Below, in pieces: positions 1 through 8,004 of a stretch of DNA of 29,937 bases (position 1 is its first letter; the number at the start of each line of letters is the position of its first letter). The notes under the pieces were generated by a model. That model was not told the origin of the DNA, made no database searches, and was given only the letters and a program-made list of their open reading frames with translations. The stretch comes from Streptomyces griseoluteus (GTDB lineage: Bacteria; Actinomycetota; Actinomycetes; Streptomycetales; Streptomycetaceae). A program made the position numbers and the translations under genes. Location of the stretch: assembly GCA_000717735.1 (NCBI GenBank), contig JOBE01000068.1, forward strand, positions 1 to 29,937. Reading direction: 5' to 3'.

Positions 1-847
1 CGCGCCTTCACCCAGTTCTCGAACGAGCTCATCCGGCATCCTCGGCTCAGTTCCGACTCCGTCCGGCTCCTCACCTGGCAGCTCTCCCTCCCCCAAGGGG
101 CGCTCGAGTCGCTCTCCACCTCCGCCCAACGTGCCCGGATCGGGGGATGCGCCTTCACCCGCGCCAAGCGCCAGCTGAAGGAAGAAGGGTTCGTCCATGA
201 ACGGCGCGTCCAGGTCGCCCGTGGACGCTGGGTCACCCAACAGCTCGTCTCCAATACTCTGCACCGACCCCGTAACCCCGCAGGTCACACCGAGTACCCC
301 CACACCGGCCGTCGGTCAGCCAACCACCCCGCCCACCGACCGTCATCCAGATAAAGACCCTGGGGAAGACACCTCCAACCTTCCGGACGAGACGGCCGAC
401 GCCGCCGACACCGACACCGACGCCGACGCCGACGCCGAGCCTTCGTCCCTCGAAGACGCCCGCGCCCTCATCGGCGTGCTGCATCTCCTCTCCCCCGCCC
501 TGCGGCACATCCCGCCCGGCATGCGCGACGAACTCGCCCACCTCGCCGCCCGATGGCTCGACGCCGGACACACCTCCACCGACGTCCACGAGCACATCCT
601 TCGCGGCCTCCCCGGCGCCGGAACACCCGTCCACCGGCCCGGCGGCCTCGTCCGCTACCTCCTGCGCGACGCACCGCCCCTCGCCCCGCCACCCCGCCCC
701 GCACACCAGCTCTCCACCCGGCTCCAAGGCACCCGCGAATGCACCGGCCACCACACCCAACCCATGCTCTTCCGACCACTCACCGACGAGACCCTGTGCC
801 CCGCATGCGTACCTCCCGGCAGGGAACCCGTTCACGGCCCCTCGTAG
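1..847 (+). pseudogene. Helix-turn-helix protein, 5'-truncated and frameshifted
   Basis: Frame 1 is open from base 1 to a TAA at 352-354. It reads as a winged-helix DNA-binding domain (FTQFSNELIRHPRLSSDSVR, then RAKRQLKEEGFVHERRVQV) of the type common in actinomycete helix-turn-helix proteins. Frame 2 is open from ATG 197 to TAG 845-847. Its second half (a helical block from about base 449, then a CTGHH...CPAC pair of possible metal ligands) looks like the usual C-terminal part of the same family, joined by a Pro/Thr/Asp-rich linker. The two halves therefore look like one gene whose frame shifts by one base between about 265 and 351, where C runs lie at 268-271, 276-279 and 297-301. The cause may be a sequencing error or a real mutation. 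If only the frame-2 ORF (197-847, 216 aa) is expressed, it would lack the DNA-binding domain. The first codons are outside the contig. Function beyond probable DNA binding is unknown. Confidence 0.6.
407..439 (+). repeat. 6-bp tandem repeat in linker (GACRCC)
   Basis: About five copies of GAC(A/G)CC encode an Asp-Thr/Asp-Ala run in the linker of the frame-2 half of the helix-turn-helix gene. This is a simple low-complexity repeat, prone to slippage. Confidence 0.6.
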
Positions 848-897
848 GCTCCAAAGGACGACCCCGTCGATCCGAGTCGATCCGAAAGGCCTCAACC

Positions 898-1197
898 ATG
901 CCTCGTATCCCCTCCCCCGCCATCGCCGCCGCCGGGCTCGTCGGTGGGTATGCCGTTGCTCGGTGGACCAAGAAGCGGCCCCTCGGTGGGGTCGTGCTCG
1001 CCGGGGCCGGGGTCGTCGCCGGGCGGGAGTGGCAGCAGGCCGGTGGGGCGAAGGTGGCCGCCGGGCTCGGGGCCGCTTACGTCGCCGCGTTCGCCGGGTC
1101 TCATCCGCTCGCCAAGAAGATCGGCGCCTGGCCCGCCGTGTTCTCCGTCGCCGGGGGTGTCGCCGCCCTCTCATGGGCCGTCACCCGGGGGAAGTAG
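898..1197 (+). CDS. Small conserved membrane protein (99 aa)
   Basis: The 99-residue product has three short hydrophobic, Gly/Ala-rich segments (about residues 6-22, 28-45 and 52-68) and a fourth near the C-terminus. Between them is the motif SHPLAKKIGAWPAV, which I recall in small uncharacterised Streptomyces membrane proteins. The ATG at 898 is chosen because AAAGG lies about 10 bases upstream and because the hydrophobic pattern begins there; the longer in-frame extension upstream is Arg/Pro-rich and lies under the preceding gene. It converges on the DUF445 gene with only 6 bases between stop codons. A short GGGGG/CCCCC hairpin spans the stop and could help terminate transcription. Function unknown. 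Confidence 0.75.
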   Translation: MPRIPSPAIAAAGLVGGYAVARWTKKRPLGGVVLAGAGVVAGREWQQAGGAKVAAGLGAAYVAAFAGSHPLAKKIGAWPAVFSVAGGVAALSWAVTRGK

Positions 1198-1203
1198 CCC
1201 CCC

Positions 1204-2472
1204 TCAGCCGCCCACCCCGTGGCTCACCGTGTAGATCAGCAGGCCCGCCAGTGCTCCGACCACCGTGCCGTTGATGCGGATGAACTGGAGGTCGCGGCCG
1301 ATGTTGGCCTCGATCTTCTTCGACGTCTGGGTGGCGTCCCAGCCGGCGACCGTGTCCGTGATCAGGGACGTGATCTCGTGCCGGTACGTCGTGACCACGT
1401 ACGTCGCCGCGTCCTCCGCCCAGCCCTCGACCTTCTCCTGGAGGCGGGCGTCCGTCGACAGGCGGACGCCCAGGGAGATCAGGGAGGCGCGGGCGCGGAG
1501 GCGGAGTTGGCTGCGGTCGTCCTCGGCCGCCGCGATGATCAGCGACCGGACCGACGACCAGGCCGAGGCGATGATGTCCTGGATCTCCGGTCGGGCCAGG
1601 AGGTCCGACTTGAGTCGCTCCACGCGGGCCCGGGTGTCCGTGTCCGCCTGCAGGTCGGCCGCGAAGTCCGTCAGGAAGCGGTCGATCGCGCCGCGCGCCG
1701 GGTGGGCCGGCATGTCCCGCATCTCCGTCACGAAGCGGAGGAGCTCCTTGTAGACGCGTTCGCCGATGCGCTTGTCGACGAAGCGGGGGGTCCAGCCTGG
1801 CGCCCCACCCTGCACCGCGTCCATCACCGAGTCGCCGTGCGTGACCAGCCAGTCGTGCGCCCGCGTGCAGACCAGGTCCACTGCCCGGTGGTGGGCCCCG
1901 TCGGAGACGATCTTCTCCAGCGTCTTGCCGATGCCCGGGGCGATCTCCGCCGCCTCCGCCCTCCGGGTGATCGCCTCCCCCACCACCGCCTGGACGTCCG
2001 AGTCCCGGAGGACCGTCAGCGCTCCCCGCAGCGCCGTCGACGCCTCCGCCGTGACGCGGTCCGCGTGCGCCGGGTCCGCCAGCCAGGCACCCAGGCGGCC
2101 GCCGATGCCGAAGGCGTGCAGCCTGCCCCGCACGACGTCGGCGGAGAGGAAGTTCTCTCCCACGAACGAGCCCAGGGACGCGCCCAGCTGGTCCTTCTTC
2201 GTCGGGATGATCGCCGTGTGCGGGATGGGCAGGCCCAGCGGGTGGCGGAAGAGGGCCGTGACCGCGAACCAGTCCGCGAGCGCGCCGACCATCCCCGCCT
2301 CGGCCGCCGCGGCGACATAGCCCGCCCAGGGCCCCCATCCCGCGTTCTCCGCCCAGGTGGCCAGGGCGTAGATCAGGGCCACCGCAGCGAGCAGGGACGT
2401 CGCCAGCGTCTTCATGCGCCGGACGCCCCTGCTCTTCTCCTCGTCCGCAGCCGTGTACGAGAAACTCACCAT
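1204..2472 (-). CDS. DUF445 family membrane protein
   Basis: A 422-residue protein of the DUF445 (YjiN-like) family, whose biochemical role is not established. It has an N-terminal transmembrane segment after a short charged leader, then the typical block GALADWFAVTALFRHPLGLPIPHTAIIP, a long helical middle region, and a C-terminal segment (INGTVVGALAGLLIYTVSHGV) that probably returns to the membrane. The start is set at ATG 2472 because GGAGGT lies six bases upstream; the longer open frame upstream overlaps the ABC ATPase gene and is low complexity. It begins 11 bases after the ATPase stop, so it is probably the last gene of the ABC operon. That association does not by itself show that it works with the transporter. 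Confidence 0.88.
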   Translation of the reverse strand: MVSFSYTAADEEKSRGVRRMKTLATSLLAAVALIYALATWAENAGWGPWAGYVAAAAEAGMVGALADWFAVTALFRHPLGLPIPHTAIIPTKKDQLGASLGSFVGENFLSADVVRGRLHAFGIGGRLGAWLADPAHADRVTAEASTALRGALTVLRDSDVQAVVGEAITRRAEAAEIAPGIGKTLEKIVSDGAHHRAVDLVCTRAHDWLVTHGDSVMDAVQGGAPGWTPRFVDKRIGERVYKELLRFVTEMRDMPAHPARGAIDRFLTDFAADLQADTDTRARVERLKSDLLARPEIQDIIASAWSSVRSLIIAAAEDDRSQLRLRARASLISLGVRLSTDARLQEKVEGWAEDAATYVVTTYRHEITSLITDTVAGWDATQTSKKIEANIGRDLQFIRINGTVVGALAGLLIYTVSHGVGG

Positions 2473-2483
2473 CAGTCGACCTC

Positions 2484-3479
2484 CTACCTCAGGGACTCCC
2501 GGCGCTCCTCCCGAGTTCCCCCGTACATCTTCGCGATCACCGCCTCGATGTCCGGCTCCCGCACCGAGAGGTCGAGAAGGGGGTACTTCGCGGCCACCGC
2601 CGCCACCAGCGGGGCCGCCGAGGTCGTCGCCGGGAAGGCCAGCCACTGGCGGGGGCCCTCCGACCGTACGAAACGGGCCCCCGGCACGTCCGTGATCGGC
2701 GGAAGCTCGCGTTCCAGGTCCACCATCAGGAGCCGTTCGCTCTCCCCCACCGCGTGCAGCCCGCTCAGCTCCCCGTCGTACATCAGGCGTCCGCGGTCGA
2801 TCACCATCACCCGCGAGCAGAGCTGCTCGATGTCCGTGAGGTCGTGCGTGGTCAGCAGGACCGTCGTGCCGCGGGAGGTGTTCAGGTCCCTCAGGAACTC
2901 CCGCACCCGCGCCTTCGACACCACGTCCAGGCCGATCGTCGGCTCGTCCAGGTACAGCACCTCCGGGTCGTGGAGGAGGGCCGCCGCGATGTCGCCTCGC
3001 ATCCGCTGCCCGAGGGAGAGCTGCCGTACCGGTACGTCAAGCAGCTCGCCGAGCTCCAGGAGCTCCACACAGCGGTCCAGGTTCTCCCGGAAGCGGGCGT
3101 CCGGGATCCGGTACATCCGGTGCATCAGCCGGTACGAGTCCTTCAGCGGCAGGTCCCACCAGAGCGTCGTCCGCTGCCCGAACACCACCCCTATCCGCTG
3201 GGCCAACCGGGTCCGCTCGCGCGCCGGGTCGATGCCCGCGACCCGCAGCCGGCCTCCGCTGGGGGTGAGGATGCCGGTCAGCATCTTGATCGTGGTCGAC
3301 TTCCCGGCGCCGTTCGGGCCGATGTAGCCGACCATCTCCCCGCGCTCGACGGCGAAGCTGATGCCGTCGACCGCCCTGACCTCTCTCTTCTCCCGCCGGA
3401 ACAGGCCCGCGTTGCCGCGGACGCGGACCGTGAAGACCTTCTCCAGTGACTCCAGTTCGATGAACGGCACGACCCTCAA
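2484..3479 (-). CDS. ABC transporter ATP-binding protein (ABC-2 type exporter)
   Basis: The 331-residue ATPase should power export by the two permeases encoded just upstream. Visible motifs are Walker A GPNGAGKS at residues 54-61, the signature LSLGQ near 154-158, Walker B VLYLDEP at 174-180 and the switch His at about 212. The IGVVFGQRTTLWWDLP block is typical of the subfamily that pairs with DUF990/ABC-2 permeases, and a C-terminal extension of about 90 residues follows the catalytic core. The substrate cannot be read from sequence. The start used here is a TTG at 3479, four bases after the permease stop; a GTG at 3470 (giving a protein three residues shorter) is about as likely. Transcription is shared with both permeases and probably with the DUF445 gene. 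Confidence 0.9.
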   Translation of the reverse strand: MRVVPFIELESLEKVFTVRVRGNAGLFRREKREVRAVDGISFAVERGEMVGYIGPNGAGKSTTIKMLTGILTPSGGRLRVAGIDPARERTRLAQRIGVVFGQRTTLWWDLPLKDSYRLMHRMYRIPDARFRENLDRCVELLELGELLDVPVRQLSLGQRMRGDIAAALLHDPEVLYLDEPTIGLDVVSKARVREFLRDLNTSRGTTVLLTTHDLTDIEQLCSRVMVIDRGRLMYDGELSGLHAVGESERLLMVDLERELPPITDVPGARFVRSEGPRQWLAFPATTSAAPLVAAVAAKYPLLDLSVREPDIEAVIAKMYGGTREERRESLR

Positions 3480-3482
3480 CCC

Positions 3483-4430
3483 TCAGCTTCCTGTCGATCG
3501 GTACGAACGGATCCCGGCCCGCCACGCGAGGCCCGCCGCCCCGCAGCAGACCGCCGCCACCAGCGGCGACACGAACGCCGCCCACTCCGGCACTCCCGCC
3601 GGGGCCGGCCGGCCGAGGACGTAGAGCGCGGGCAGCCAGCTCACGAACGCCAGCGGCACGACGTACACCACGCCCCGCACCAGCTCCTGCGCGAAGATCG
3701 TCGGCGGGTACTGGAGGAGGGTGTTCCCGCCGTACGTGAACGAGTTCGTCACCTCCGCCGCGTCCTGCATCCAGAACAGCGTCGACGCGCCCAGCACCAT
3801 CACCGCCGCGAAGATCACCGTCCCGCTGACCACCGTCACCGGCAGCAGCAGCACCTTCAGCGGCGTCCACTCCACGTCGAGCAGGAGCAGGGCCCAGACC
3901 AGGACGAGCAGCCCCTGCGCGACCCTGCCGAAGCGCCGCAGCGCGAACTTGTCCGCCGCGACCTGCGCGAGCAGCGGCGCCGGGCGCATCAGGAAGGTGT
4001 CGAGCGAGCCGTCCCTGACCCGCTTCCCCATCCGCTGCAGCGAACCCATCGTCAGGTCCGCGATCCCGAACGACGTACCCGCCGTCCCGTACAGCAGGGC
4101 CACCTCCGCGAAGCCGAAGCCGCCGAGCCCCTTCACCTGACCGAACATCAGCAGGATGACGACGAAGTCGAAGAAGGTGACGCAGAAGCTCGTGACGAGC
4201 GTGAGCGCGAAGGACGCGCGGTACGCCATCGTGGACCGGATCCACATGCCGGCCACCAGCCGGTACGTGCGCCAGGAGTCGGCCAGTGGGCCGTATGAGC
4301 GTCTTTCGTTTCGATGGACAGCGCCGGAATCCACCTCCTGGATACCGCCGGAATCCATCTCGTGGATAGCGCCGGAATCCACTTCATGGATACCGGCGGA
4401 ATCCGCGCCGACCCGAGTCGTCTCAGCCAC
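3483..4430 (-). CDS. ABC-2 type permease subunit with N-terminal octapeptide repeats
   Basis: A 315-residue integral membrane subunit of the exporter, with about six hydrophobic segments beginning near YRASFALTLVTSFCVTFFDF; it matches the DUF990/ABC-2 permease type. The start is placed at GTG 4430, which overlaps the end of the upstream permease by 8 bases; upstream codons in this frame lie inside that gene and are Arg-rich. Residues of about 10-42 are a run of four imperfect octapeptides (DSAGIHEV, DSGAIHEM, DSGGIQEV, DSGAVHRN). They are encoded by a 24-bp tandem repeat, acidic and probably disordered, and sit before the first membrane helix, hence probably cytoplasmic. I do not know this repeat from the family. 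Function: half of a heterodimeric membrane channel with the product of 4423-5226. Confidence 0.87.
   Translation of the reverse strand: MAETTRVGADSAGIHEVDSGAIHEMDSGGIQEVDSGAVHRNERRSYGPLADSWRTYRLVAGMWIRSTMAYRASFALTLVTSFCVTFFDFVVILLMFGQVKGLGGFGFAEVALLYGTAGTSFGIADLTMGSLQRMGKRVRDGSLDTFLMRPAPLLAQVAADKFALRRFGRVAQGLLVLVWALLLLDVEWTPLKVLLLPVTVVSGTVIFAAVMVLGASTLFWMQDAAEVTNSFTYGGNTLLQYPPTIFAQELVRGVVYVVPLAFVSWLPALYVLGRPAPAGVPEWAAFVSPLVAAVCCGAAGLAWRAGIRSYRSTGS
4312..4409. repeat. 24-bp tandem repeat, about four units
   Basis: Units begin at 4321, 4345, 4369 and 4393 (the last one partial, with a partial unit before 4321). Each contains (G/C)CGCCGGAATCC-A-(C/T)CT followed by TGGATA. The period of 24 bases keeps the permease frame open and gives repeated octapeptides. 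Units differ at several positions, so the array is not freshly duplicated. Confidence 0.85.
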
Positions 4431-5226
4431 CCTGCACCACCACCTTCCGCGTCGCCGCCGCCTGCGCCGCCCTCCCCGCGCCGAACAGCACCAGGGCCCA
4501 GCACCCCTGGAAGGCGTACGCCCCCGCCAGCTCCCAGCCCACGTACTTGCCCAGGTACACATCGGCCGGCACCTGGAGCAGCGACGCCCACGGCAGCATC
4601 CGCGCGACCTCGCCGAGGGCGCCGGGGAAGACGTTCAGCGGGAGGAGCATCCCCGAGAAGAACAGGCCGCCCAGCCAGGCCACCTGCACCACTCCCTGGC
4701 CGTCGAGCAGCCAGAACGCGCTCATCGCCACCAGGTACCAGATCGCGAAACCGACCGTCGAGCCCAGCGCCACCGCCACCAGGAAGGCGAGCCAGCCGCC
4801 CGGCCCCGACGGCAGCGTGAAGTGGAAGGCGAACGCGCCGACGGCCATCGGGACGACCCCGCGGCCGAGCAACTGGTAGGCTGATCGGCCCGCGTGGGCC
4901 GAGAACCACCAGGCCTGGAGGTCGGCGGGACGGTAGAGGTCCACCGCGATGTCGCCGGTCCTGATCCGCTCGATCAGCTCGTCCTCGAAGCCGCCGCCCA
5001 TCATCCCGCAGACGGTGATCAGCGCCTGCCCGATCCACACGTAGGCGAGGGCGTCGTCGACGGAGTAGCCGCCAAGCTGCGGACGCTCGTCCCACAGGGC
5101 GATGTAGGTGTACGACAGGACGAAGCCGAAGACGGTGTTGGTGAAGACGCCCGCCGCCGTCGCCACCCGATAGGTGGCATGGCGCCGGAAGCCGCCCGCG
5201 GCCACCGTCGCGTACAGCCGCAGCAT
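4423..5226 (-). CDS. ABC-2 type permease subunit
   Basis: The first gene of the exporter operon encodes a 267-residue membrane protein with about six hydrophobic segments and the conserved features of the DUF990-like permeases (GYSVDDALAYVWIGQAL, then a GGGFEDELIERIRTGDIAVDLYRP block shared by this family). The ATG at 5226 is preceded by AAAGGGAG; longer in-frame versions run into the intergenic region. It overlaps the next permease by 8 bases, so translation is probably coupled. With that permease and the ATPase it should form one exporter of unknown substrate. A possible -10 box (TAGGGT) lies about 60 bases upstream. Confidence 0.88.
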   Translation of the reverse strand: MLRLYATVAAGGFRRHATYRVATAAGVFTNTVFGFVLSYTYIALWDERPQLGGYSVDDALAYVWIGQALITVCGMMGGGFEDELIERIRTGDIAVDLYRPADLQAWWFSAHAGRSAYQLLGRGVVPMAVGAFAFHFTLPSGPGGWLAFLVAVALGSTVGFAIWYLVAMSAFWLLDGQGVVQVAWLGGLFFSGMLLPLNVFPGALGEVARMLPWASLLQVPADVYLGKYVGWELAGAYAFQGCWALVLFGAGRAAQAAATRKVVVQGG

Positions 5227-5284
5227 GAAGCTCCCTTTCCCGCACAAAGAACCGCTTCCTGCCCGAATGACAGCGAAGCGCACG

Positions 5285-5290
5285 ACCCTA
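5285..5290 (-). promoter_or_regulatory. Possible -10 box of the ABC exporter operon
   Basis: TAGGGT on the minus strand matches the TAnnnT pattern of Streptomyces vegetative promoters and lies in the 155-bp divergent gap with the penicillin-binding protein gene. No convincing -35 box is visible, so the call is weak. Confidence 0.3.
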
Positions 5291-5381
5291 GTGGCCCGCG
5301 TCACGCCACCGCGACCGGTTTTCGCGCCACACTCGGGTCGCGTTCAGGAGTTTCCTCACCTTCCGTGCAGTATGTGATGCC

Positions 5382-7541
5382 ATGTCCCCTTCCTCCGGTA
5401 CGAGCGACTCCGACGCCCCCCGGCCAGCCCGTGCGAGCTGGGAACCGAGGGACCCCACCCTCCCCGGCCCGAAGCCACCCCCCACGCCGAAGCGCCGCCG
5501 CCCCCGACGCGTCCTGCGCACCCTCCTCGGGCTCCTCCTGCTCGGCACCCTGCTGCTCGCCGGCGCCCTCGTCGCCGGCTACCTCCTGGTGGAGATTCCG
5601 CCCGCCAACGCCTCCGCCGTCGCCCAGTCCAACGTCTACCTGTACCGGGACGGCAGCCCCCTCGCCCGCGACGGCGAGGTCAACCGCGAGAACGTCCCGC
5701 TCGACCGCGTCCCGCTCACCGTCCGCCAGGCCGTCCTCGCCGCCGAGGACCGCGACTTCCACACCTCACGCGCCGTCGACCCCAAGGCGATGCTCCGCGC
5801 CGCCTGGAACACCGTCACCGGCAAGGGCCGCCAGTCCGGCTCCACCATCACCCAGCAGTACGTCAAGAACTACTACCTCGGCCAGGAACAGACCCTCACC
5901 CGCAAGGCCAAGGAGTTCTTCATCGCGATCAGGCTCGGCCGCGAGAAGAGCAAGGAGGAGATCCTCCAGGGCTACCTGAACACCAGCTACTTCGGACGCA
6001 ACGCCTACGGCCTCCAGGCCGCCGCCCGCGCCTACTACGGCAAGGACGTCGACGGCCTCGACACCGCCGAAGGCGCGTACCTCGCCTCCCTCCTCAAGGC
6101 CCCCAGCGCCTACGACGTCACCACCCACCCCGAGAACCGCGCCAAGGCCGTCGCCCGCTGGAACTACGTACTCGACGGCATGGTCACCGAAGGCTGGCTG
6201 ACCCCCGCCGCCCGCGCCGCCGCCCGCTTCCCCGCCCCGCAGACCGCCCGCTCCGCCACCGGCCTCTCCGGCCAGCGCGGCTACCTCGTCCAGGCCGTCG
6301 AGGAGTACCTGACCAGCCACGGCATCGTCGACGAGAAGACCCTCGCGGGCGGCGGCTTCCGCATCACCACCACCCTCGAACCCGCCACCCAGGAAGCCCT
6401 CGTCCAGGCCGTCGAAGAACGCGTCACCTCCCGGCTCGACCCCGCCCGCTCCCCCGCCGACCGGTACGTCCGCGTCGGGGCGGCCGCCATCGACCCGGCG
6501 ACCGGGAAGGTCCTCGCGATGTACGGCGGCGTCGACTACACCCAGCAGTACGTCAACAGCGCCACCCGCCGCGACTACCAGGTCGGCTCCACCTTCAAGC
6601 CCTTCGTCTTCACGGCCGCCGTACAGAGCGGCGCACAGACCCAGTACGGCGAACCCATCACCCCGTACACCGTGTACGACGGAGACAACCGGCGCCCGGT
6701 CGAAGGCTGGAACGGCGCCCCCTACGACCCCGCCAACGAGGACGACGAGAGCTACGGCGAGATCGCCGTCGGCGCCGCCACCGACCTCTCCGTGAACGCC
6801 GTCTACGCCCAGATGGCCGTCGACGTCGGCCCCGGCCACGTACGCCGCACCGCCATCGCCCTCGGCCTGCCCGGCACCACCCCCGACCTCACCGCCTCCC
6901 CCTCCATCGCGCTCGGCCCGGCCACCGCCAGCGTCCTCGACATGGCGACGGCGTACGCGACCCTCGCCGCGCACGGCCGGCACGGCACGTACACCCTGGT
7001 CGCACGCGTCAGCAAGGACGGCCGCGAACTGGCCCCGCCGGCCCCCGTCACCCGCCAGGCGGTGAGCCGCGAGGCCGCCGACACGACCACGTCGATCCTC
7101 CGCAGCGTCGTCGAGGCCGGCACGGGAACGGCGGCGCAGGCCGCCGGGCGCCCCGCCGCAGGCAAGACCGGCACGGCCGAGGACGACAAGGCCGCCTGGT
7201 TCGCCGGCTACACCCCGGAACTCGCGACGGTCGTCGCGCTCATGGGCCAGGACCCCGAGTCGGGGCGCCAGGAACCGCTGTACGGAGCCCTGGGACTGCC
7301 CCGCATCAACGGGGGCGGGCCGCCCGCCGAGATCTGGGCGGACTTCACCCGGCAGGCCCTGGCCGGAACCGCACCACGGGACTTCGAGCTCCAGCTCATG
7401 CCGGGGGCGGAGGAGATGCCGGAGGTACCGCCGACGCCGGAGGGCTCGCAGGACGACCGGTACGACACGGGCGAGGCGGGCCCGGGAGCCGCGGTGTCCC
7501 GCAGCCCCCTTCCCCCTCGTACACCCGTACGGGGTCAGTGA
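5382..7541 (+). CDS. Class A penicillin-binding protein (bifunctional transglycosylase/transpeptidase)
   Basis: The 719-residue enzyme polymerises and cross-links peptidoglycan outside the membrane. A Pro/Arg-rich cytoplasmic tail is followed by one membrane helix (about 46-70). The GT51 glycosyltransferase domain shows EDRDF (catalytic Glu about 122), GSTITQQYVKN at about 153-163, and the typical KEEILQGYLNTSYFGRNAYG. The transpeptidase domain has the three active-site motifs: STFK (Ser 403, Lys 406), SVN (470-472) and KTGTA (595-599). The C-terminal tail is short and disordered, with no PASTA repeats. ATG 5382 has no clear ribosome site, so a short-leader transcript is possible. The stop overlaps the convergent SMR gene by 7 bases. 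Which of the several Streptomyces class A proteins it corresponds to cannot be settled here. Confidence 0.95.
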   Translation: MSPSSGTSDSDAPRPARASWEPRDPTLPGPKPPPTPKRRRPRRVLRTLLGLLLLGTLLLAGALVAGYLLVEIPPANASAVAQSNVYLYRDGSPLARDGEVNRENVPLDRVPLTVRQAVLAAEDRDFHTSRAVDPKAMLRAAWNTVTGKGRQSGSTITQQYVKNYYLGQEQTLTRKAKEFFIAIRLGREKSKEEILQGYLNTSYFGRNAYGLQAAARAYYGKDVDGLDTAEGAYLASLLKAPSAYDVTTHPENRAKAVARWNYVLDGMVTEGWLTPAARAAARFPAPQTARSATGLSGQRGYLVQAVEEYLTSHGIVDEKTLAGGGFRITTTLEPATQEALVQAVEERVTSRLDPARSPADRYVRVGAAAIDPATGKVLAMYGGVDYTQQYVNSATRRDYQVGSTFKPFVFTAAVQSGAQTQYGEPITPYTVYDGDNRRPVEGWNGAPYDPANEDDESYGEIAVGAATDLSVNAVYAQMAVDVGPGHVRRTAIALGLPGTTPDLTASPSIALGPATASVLDMATAYATLAAHGRHGTYTLVARVSKDGRELAPPAPVTRQAVSREAADTTTSILRSVVEAGTGTAAQAAGRPAAGKTGTAEDDKAAWFAGYTPELATVVALMGQDPESGRQEPLYGALGLPRINGGGPPAEIWADFTRQALAGTAPRDFELQLMPGAEEMPEVPPTPEGSQDDRYDTGEAGPGAAVSRSPLPPRTPVRGQ

Positions 7542-7855
7542 CCCGACGTCGCCTTCAGCCCCACCACGGCGACGAGCAGCAGACAGACGAAGAAGATCCG
7601 GGCGGCGGTCGCCGGCTCACCGAGCACCACCATGCCGAGCACCGCCGCACCGGCCGCGCCGATCCCCACCCACACGCCGTACGCCGTACCGATCGGCAGC
7701 GTCTTGGCCGCGTGCGACAGCAGCAGCATGGAGGCGACGATCCCGGCGCCCGTGAAAACGCTCGGCCAGAGCCGGGTGAAACCGTCGGTGTACTTCATAC
7801 CGATCGACCAGCCGACTTCGAGCAGACCCGCGACGACGAGAAGAACCCAGGCCAT
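7535..7855 (-). CDS. sugE: SMR family efflux protein, probable guanidinium exporter (Gdx/SugE type)
   Basis: A 106-residue, four-helix small multidrug resistance protein. The key membrane-embedded Glu is at residue 13 (MAWVLLVVAGLLEVGWSIGM), and the sequence WSIGMKYTDGFTRLWPS with GTAYGVWVGIGAAG is typical of the SugE/Gdx branch rather than EmrE. Gdx proteins exchange guanidinium for protons as dimers. Its function is supported independently by a guanidine-III-like riboswitch in its leader (7892-7933). ATG 7855 is chosen over upstream alternatives because the family starts there and GGAGG lies upstream at 7866-7870. The last 7 bases overlap the end of the convergent penicillin-binding protein gene. 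Confidence 0.9.
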   Translation of the reverse strand: MAWVLLVVAGLLEVGWSIGMKYTDGFTRLWPSVFTGAGIVASMLLLSHAAKTLPIGTAYGVWVGIGAAGAAVLGMVVLGEPATAARIFFVCLLLVAVVGLKATSGH

Positions 7856-7891
7856 GACGACGACACCTCCGCGAGACGGAACAACAGGAGT

Positions 7892-7933
7892 GCGTCGTCT
7901 TGTCGGAAACCCGGTACGGCGCGTCTCGTCGGG
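7892..7933 (-). promoter_or_regulatory. Guanidine-III (ykkC-III) riboswitch aptamer
   Basis: The minus strand reads CCCGACGAG, GCGCCGUACC, GGG, then GACAAGACGACGC. This is close to the compact guanidine-III aptamer as I remember it from Thermobifida fusca (CCGGACGAG, GCGCCGUACCCGG, GGACAAGACGGCGC). The first helix is kept as CCCG/CGGG where T. fusca has CCGG/CCGG, a compensated change. The second helix (GCGCCGU with ACGACGC) carries one C-A mismatch. It sits at the very start of the predicted transcript and 36 bases before the exporter ATG. In this class ligand binding is thought to expose the ribosome site, so guanidine would turn the exporter on. Confidence 0.8.
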
Positions 7934-7941
7934 GTCCCTCC

Positions 7942-7947
7942 AGGCTA
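7942..7947 (-). promoter_or_regulatory. Probable -10 box of the SMR gene
   Basis: TAGCCT on the minus strand lies 8 bases before the first conserved base of the riboswitch, which places the transcription start at its 5' edge. No clear -35 box; that region falls in the hairpin of the upstream terminator. Confidence 0.4.
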
Positions 7948-7961
7948 GCAAAGAACGCACA

Positions 7962-7993
7962 AAGGCCCTGGTGACGGCCGTCACCAGGGCCTT
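7962..7993 (-). terminator. Terminator of the groES-like gene
   Basis: A perfect 32-base palindrome (16-bp arms with AAGGCCCTGGTGACGG) begins 11 bases after the groES-like stop and is followed on the minus strand by TTTGTGC. It separates that gene from the SMR transcription unit. Confidence 0.75.
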
Positions 7994-8004
7994 CTACGGA
8001 TCTT

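Noticed and set aside
1219..3327. A 702-codon plus-strand open frame opposite DUF445 and the ABC ATPase
   Set aside because: It is antisense to two clear genes, its product is Arg/Val-rich without any family signature, and such long shadows are usual in GC-rich DNA.
4314..4820. Antisense frame with repeated DSAGIH peptides
   Set aside because: The repeat is the reverse reading of the 24-bp array in the permease gene; the rest of the frame is Pro/Arg-rich.
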